A stretch of 64,000 nt of DNA, from positions 744,001-808,000 of the forward strand of contig CALCII010000011.1 of NCBI GenBank assembly GCA_937907395.1, given 5' to 3'. Origin of the DNA: an uncultured Chitinophagaceae bacterium (GTDB taxonomy: Bacteria; Bacteroidota; Bacteroidia; Chitinophagales; Chitinophagaceae). Both the position numbers and the translations under genes were made by a program. Positions 63,022-64,000 of this stretch are shown here, in pieces; the stretch's first letter is position 1; each line of letters starts with the position of its first letter. A model generated the notes under the pieces. That model saw nothing but the letters and a program-made list of their open reading frames with translations. It did no database searches and was not told the DNA's origin.

Positions 63022-63255
63022 ATGACCACTCAACTTTGGCTGCAACAGAAAATCTCTGAGGAATCGGGTATTGATAGCTCTCAAATTGGTTTTGACCAGG
63101 AGTTTGAACAGTTCCGTATGGATTCTCTATCTGTGATAACTCTTGCCTATGAGTTGGAAGCTTTTTCCGGAGTTGATCAGATTGACCCTGCCGTATTTAC
63201 AGAATTTAATACCATCAATAAATTGGCAGAATGGATACAGGCACAGAAAAAATAA
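63022..63255 (+). CDS. Acyl carrier protein, free-standing
   Basis: The 77-residue protein has the carrier fold and the phosphopantetheine attachment serine S35 in RMDSLSVIT (housekeeping ACPs have DSLD/DSLxxVEL). It is unlike the fatty-acid AcpP in having Gln, Phe and Trp-rich ends (TTQLWLQQKISEESGI, INKLAEWIQAQ). It therefore probably serves a dedicated pathway. The next gene, a cytochrome P450, starts 25 bases inside its end. Confidence 0.9.
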   Translation: MTTQLWLQQKISEESGIDSSQIGFDQEFEQFRMDSLSVITLAYELEAFSGVDQIDPAVFTEFNTINKLAEWIQAQKK

Positions 63256-64000
63256 TCTGGAGCCCGTTCACAAAGGGTTATTTTGATAACCCGTATGCTC
63301 ACCTTAGTGATTGCCGTGAACAGAATCCCATTCAAAAAAATTCCACACTGGATAACGCTTACTTCTTTTTTAAACACGAAGATGTAAGCTGTTTGCTCCG
63401 CCATCCCGATCTCATTACTTCCGATCTGAGTGGTTTCTTTAAACAGAAGGAGCCTGCCATTTTCAAAGGAGAAGGTGCTTGTCCTTTTTTATCAAAAGGC
63501 ACTTCTAAATGGCCCATGTATCTGGATGGGCAGGAACACAAAGAGTTGCGAACGCTCATGGGAAAGGCGTTTAAAGAATTGGATATTATAACAATTATCA
63601 GGGACTCAATTGATAAGTTGGTTGAAGAGTATAGTGAGCAACAAGAGTTTGACCTTGTTGATTTCAGCGGTTTTTTTGTTTTTCATGTAGTGAAAGAATT
63701 GTTTGATGTCAGGAATTTTGAAAGCCGGACAGAGATCAAACAGTTTTCAAATTTACTGGCCCGTTCGCAGGACCTGTATATTTCCAAACCTGTTTATGAG
63801 CAGATTAACGAAAGTTTTCTCTGGGGGCGAAAGTTATTTGTAGGGTCTTTGTTTGAACAGCGTATCCGGGTTTTAATTCAGGAAGCCGGGCTGAAGTTCA
63901 CAGATGATGAAGTGTATTCTGTAATGGCTGTTTTACTGATGGCTTCCTTTGAAACATCAAAAGATAATTTATCGATTGCTTTACTTGAAATCATGAAAGA
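63231..64000 (+). CDS. Cytochrome P450 (partial, runs off right edge)
   Basis: The frame from the ATG at 63231 is open to the right edge, about 256 residues, roughly the first 60% of a P450. It shows MYLDGQEHKELRTLMGKAF, the helix C region (DPPEHTRLR-like), and the I-helix start VMAVLLMASFETSKDNLS, where most P450s have AGxET; here it reads MASFET. The haem-ligand cysteine loop is beyond the window. It overlaps the ACP gene by 25 bases, so the two are coupled, as with P450s that oxidise ACP-bound acyl or aminoacyl chains. The family call is good; the substrate is unknown. Confidence 0.82.
   Translation, partial: MDTGTEKIIWSPFTKGYFDNPYAHLSDCREQNPIQKNSTLDNAYFFFKHEDVSCLLRHPDLITSDLSGFFKQKEPAIFKGEGACPFLSKGTSKWPMYLDGQEHKELRTLMGKAFKELDIITIIRDSIDKLVEEYSEQQEFDLVDFSGFFVFHVVKELFDVRNFESRTEIKQFSNLLARSQDLYISKPVYEQINESFLWGRKLFVGSLFEQRIRVLIQEAGLKFTDDEVYSVMAVLLMASFETSKDNLSIALLEIMK

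Overview
The window looks like a chromosomal stretch from a Bacteroidota bacterium, most likely of the Chitinophagaceae type. The pointers are: exported proteins ending in type IX secretion (T9SS) sorting domains; a porT-like gene directly after ubiE; a RemB/Wzi-like outer membrane protein; TonB receptor architecture with an N-terminal carboxypeptidase-D-like domain; several promoters of the Bacteroidota form TTG-N(~19)-TAnnTTTG; and mostly weak Shine-Dalgarno sequences. I cannot fix the genus. There is no rRNA, tRNA, CRISPR array, prophage or classical insertion sequence; almost everything is ordinary, densely packed chromosome.

Layout. 1-11.2 kb: a left-edge exported protein, an ABC exporter pair with a LolA-like lipoprotein-carrier protein, pdxA, and two very large T9SS cargo proteins. 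11.3-22 kb: housekeeping genes (rsmA, greA, HIT, ruvC, a flippase-like membrane protein with a DUF3108 partner, an MBL hydrolase, a UMF1-type MFS protein, uppP, a DUF3098 protein, ftsX). 22.1-25.9 kb: leuS followed by a REP-associated tyrosine transposase (RAYT) gene bracketed by inverted REP-like hairpins. 25.9-35.4 kb: lipoproteins, an LLM oxidoreductase, an M23 peptidase, ruvB, and a LuxR-type regulator with a TPR histidine kinase. 35.5-38.9 kb: three exported proteins including an astacin-type metallopeptidase. 38.9-42.8 kb: terC, pyrD, a thiolase. 42.8-47 kb: MerC-domain protein, CobW-type GTPase and TonB receptor, with two nearly identical palindromes at the promoters, read here as a zinc-responsive regulon. 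47-61.2 kb: DUF2721, DUF983, an MsbA-like exporter, a glycosyltransferase, comM, a short MutS-like ATPase, pyrC, RemB-like protein, porT, ubiE, engB, an OmpR-type regulator, a GroES-like protein and a small lipoprotein. 61.3-64 kb: a HerA-like ATPase, then a free-standing acyl carrier protein overlapping a cytochrome P450 that runs off the right edge.

The most interesting items are the MerC/CobW/TonB operator pair (one palindrome contains the start codon of the gene it precedes), the RAYT with its inverted and tandemly copied REPs, the strong hairpin with T-run between a consensus promoter and greA, a promoter inside ruvC that points to a CTG start for its divergent neighbour, several genes whose TAnnTTTG box ends only 4-6 bases before the start codon (possible leaderless transcripts), and the ACP-P450 pair at the right edge. 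All calls come from reading the sequence; no database search was run.
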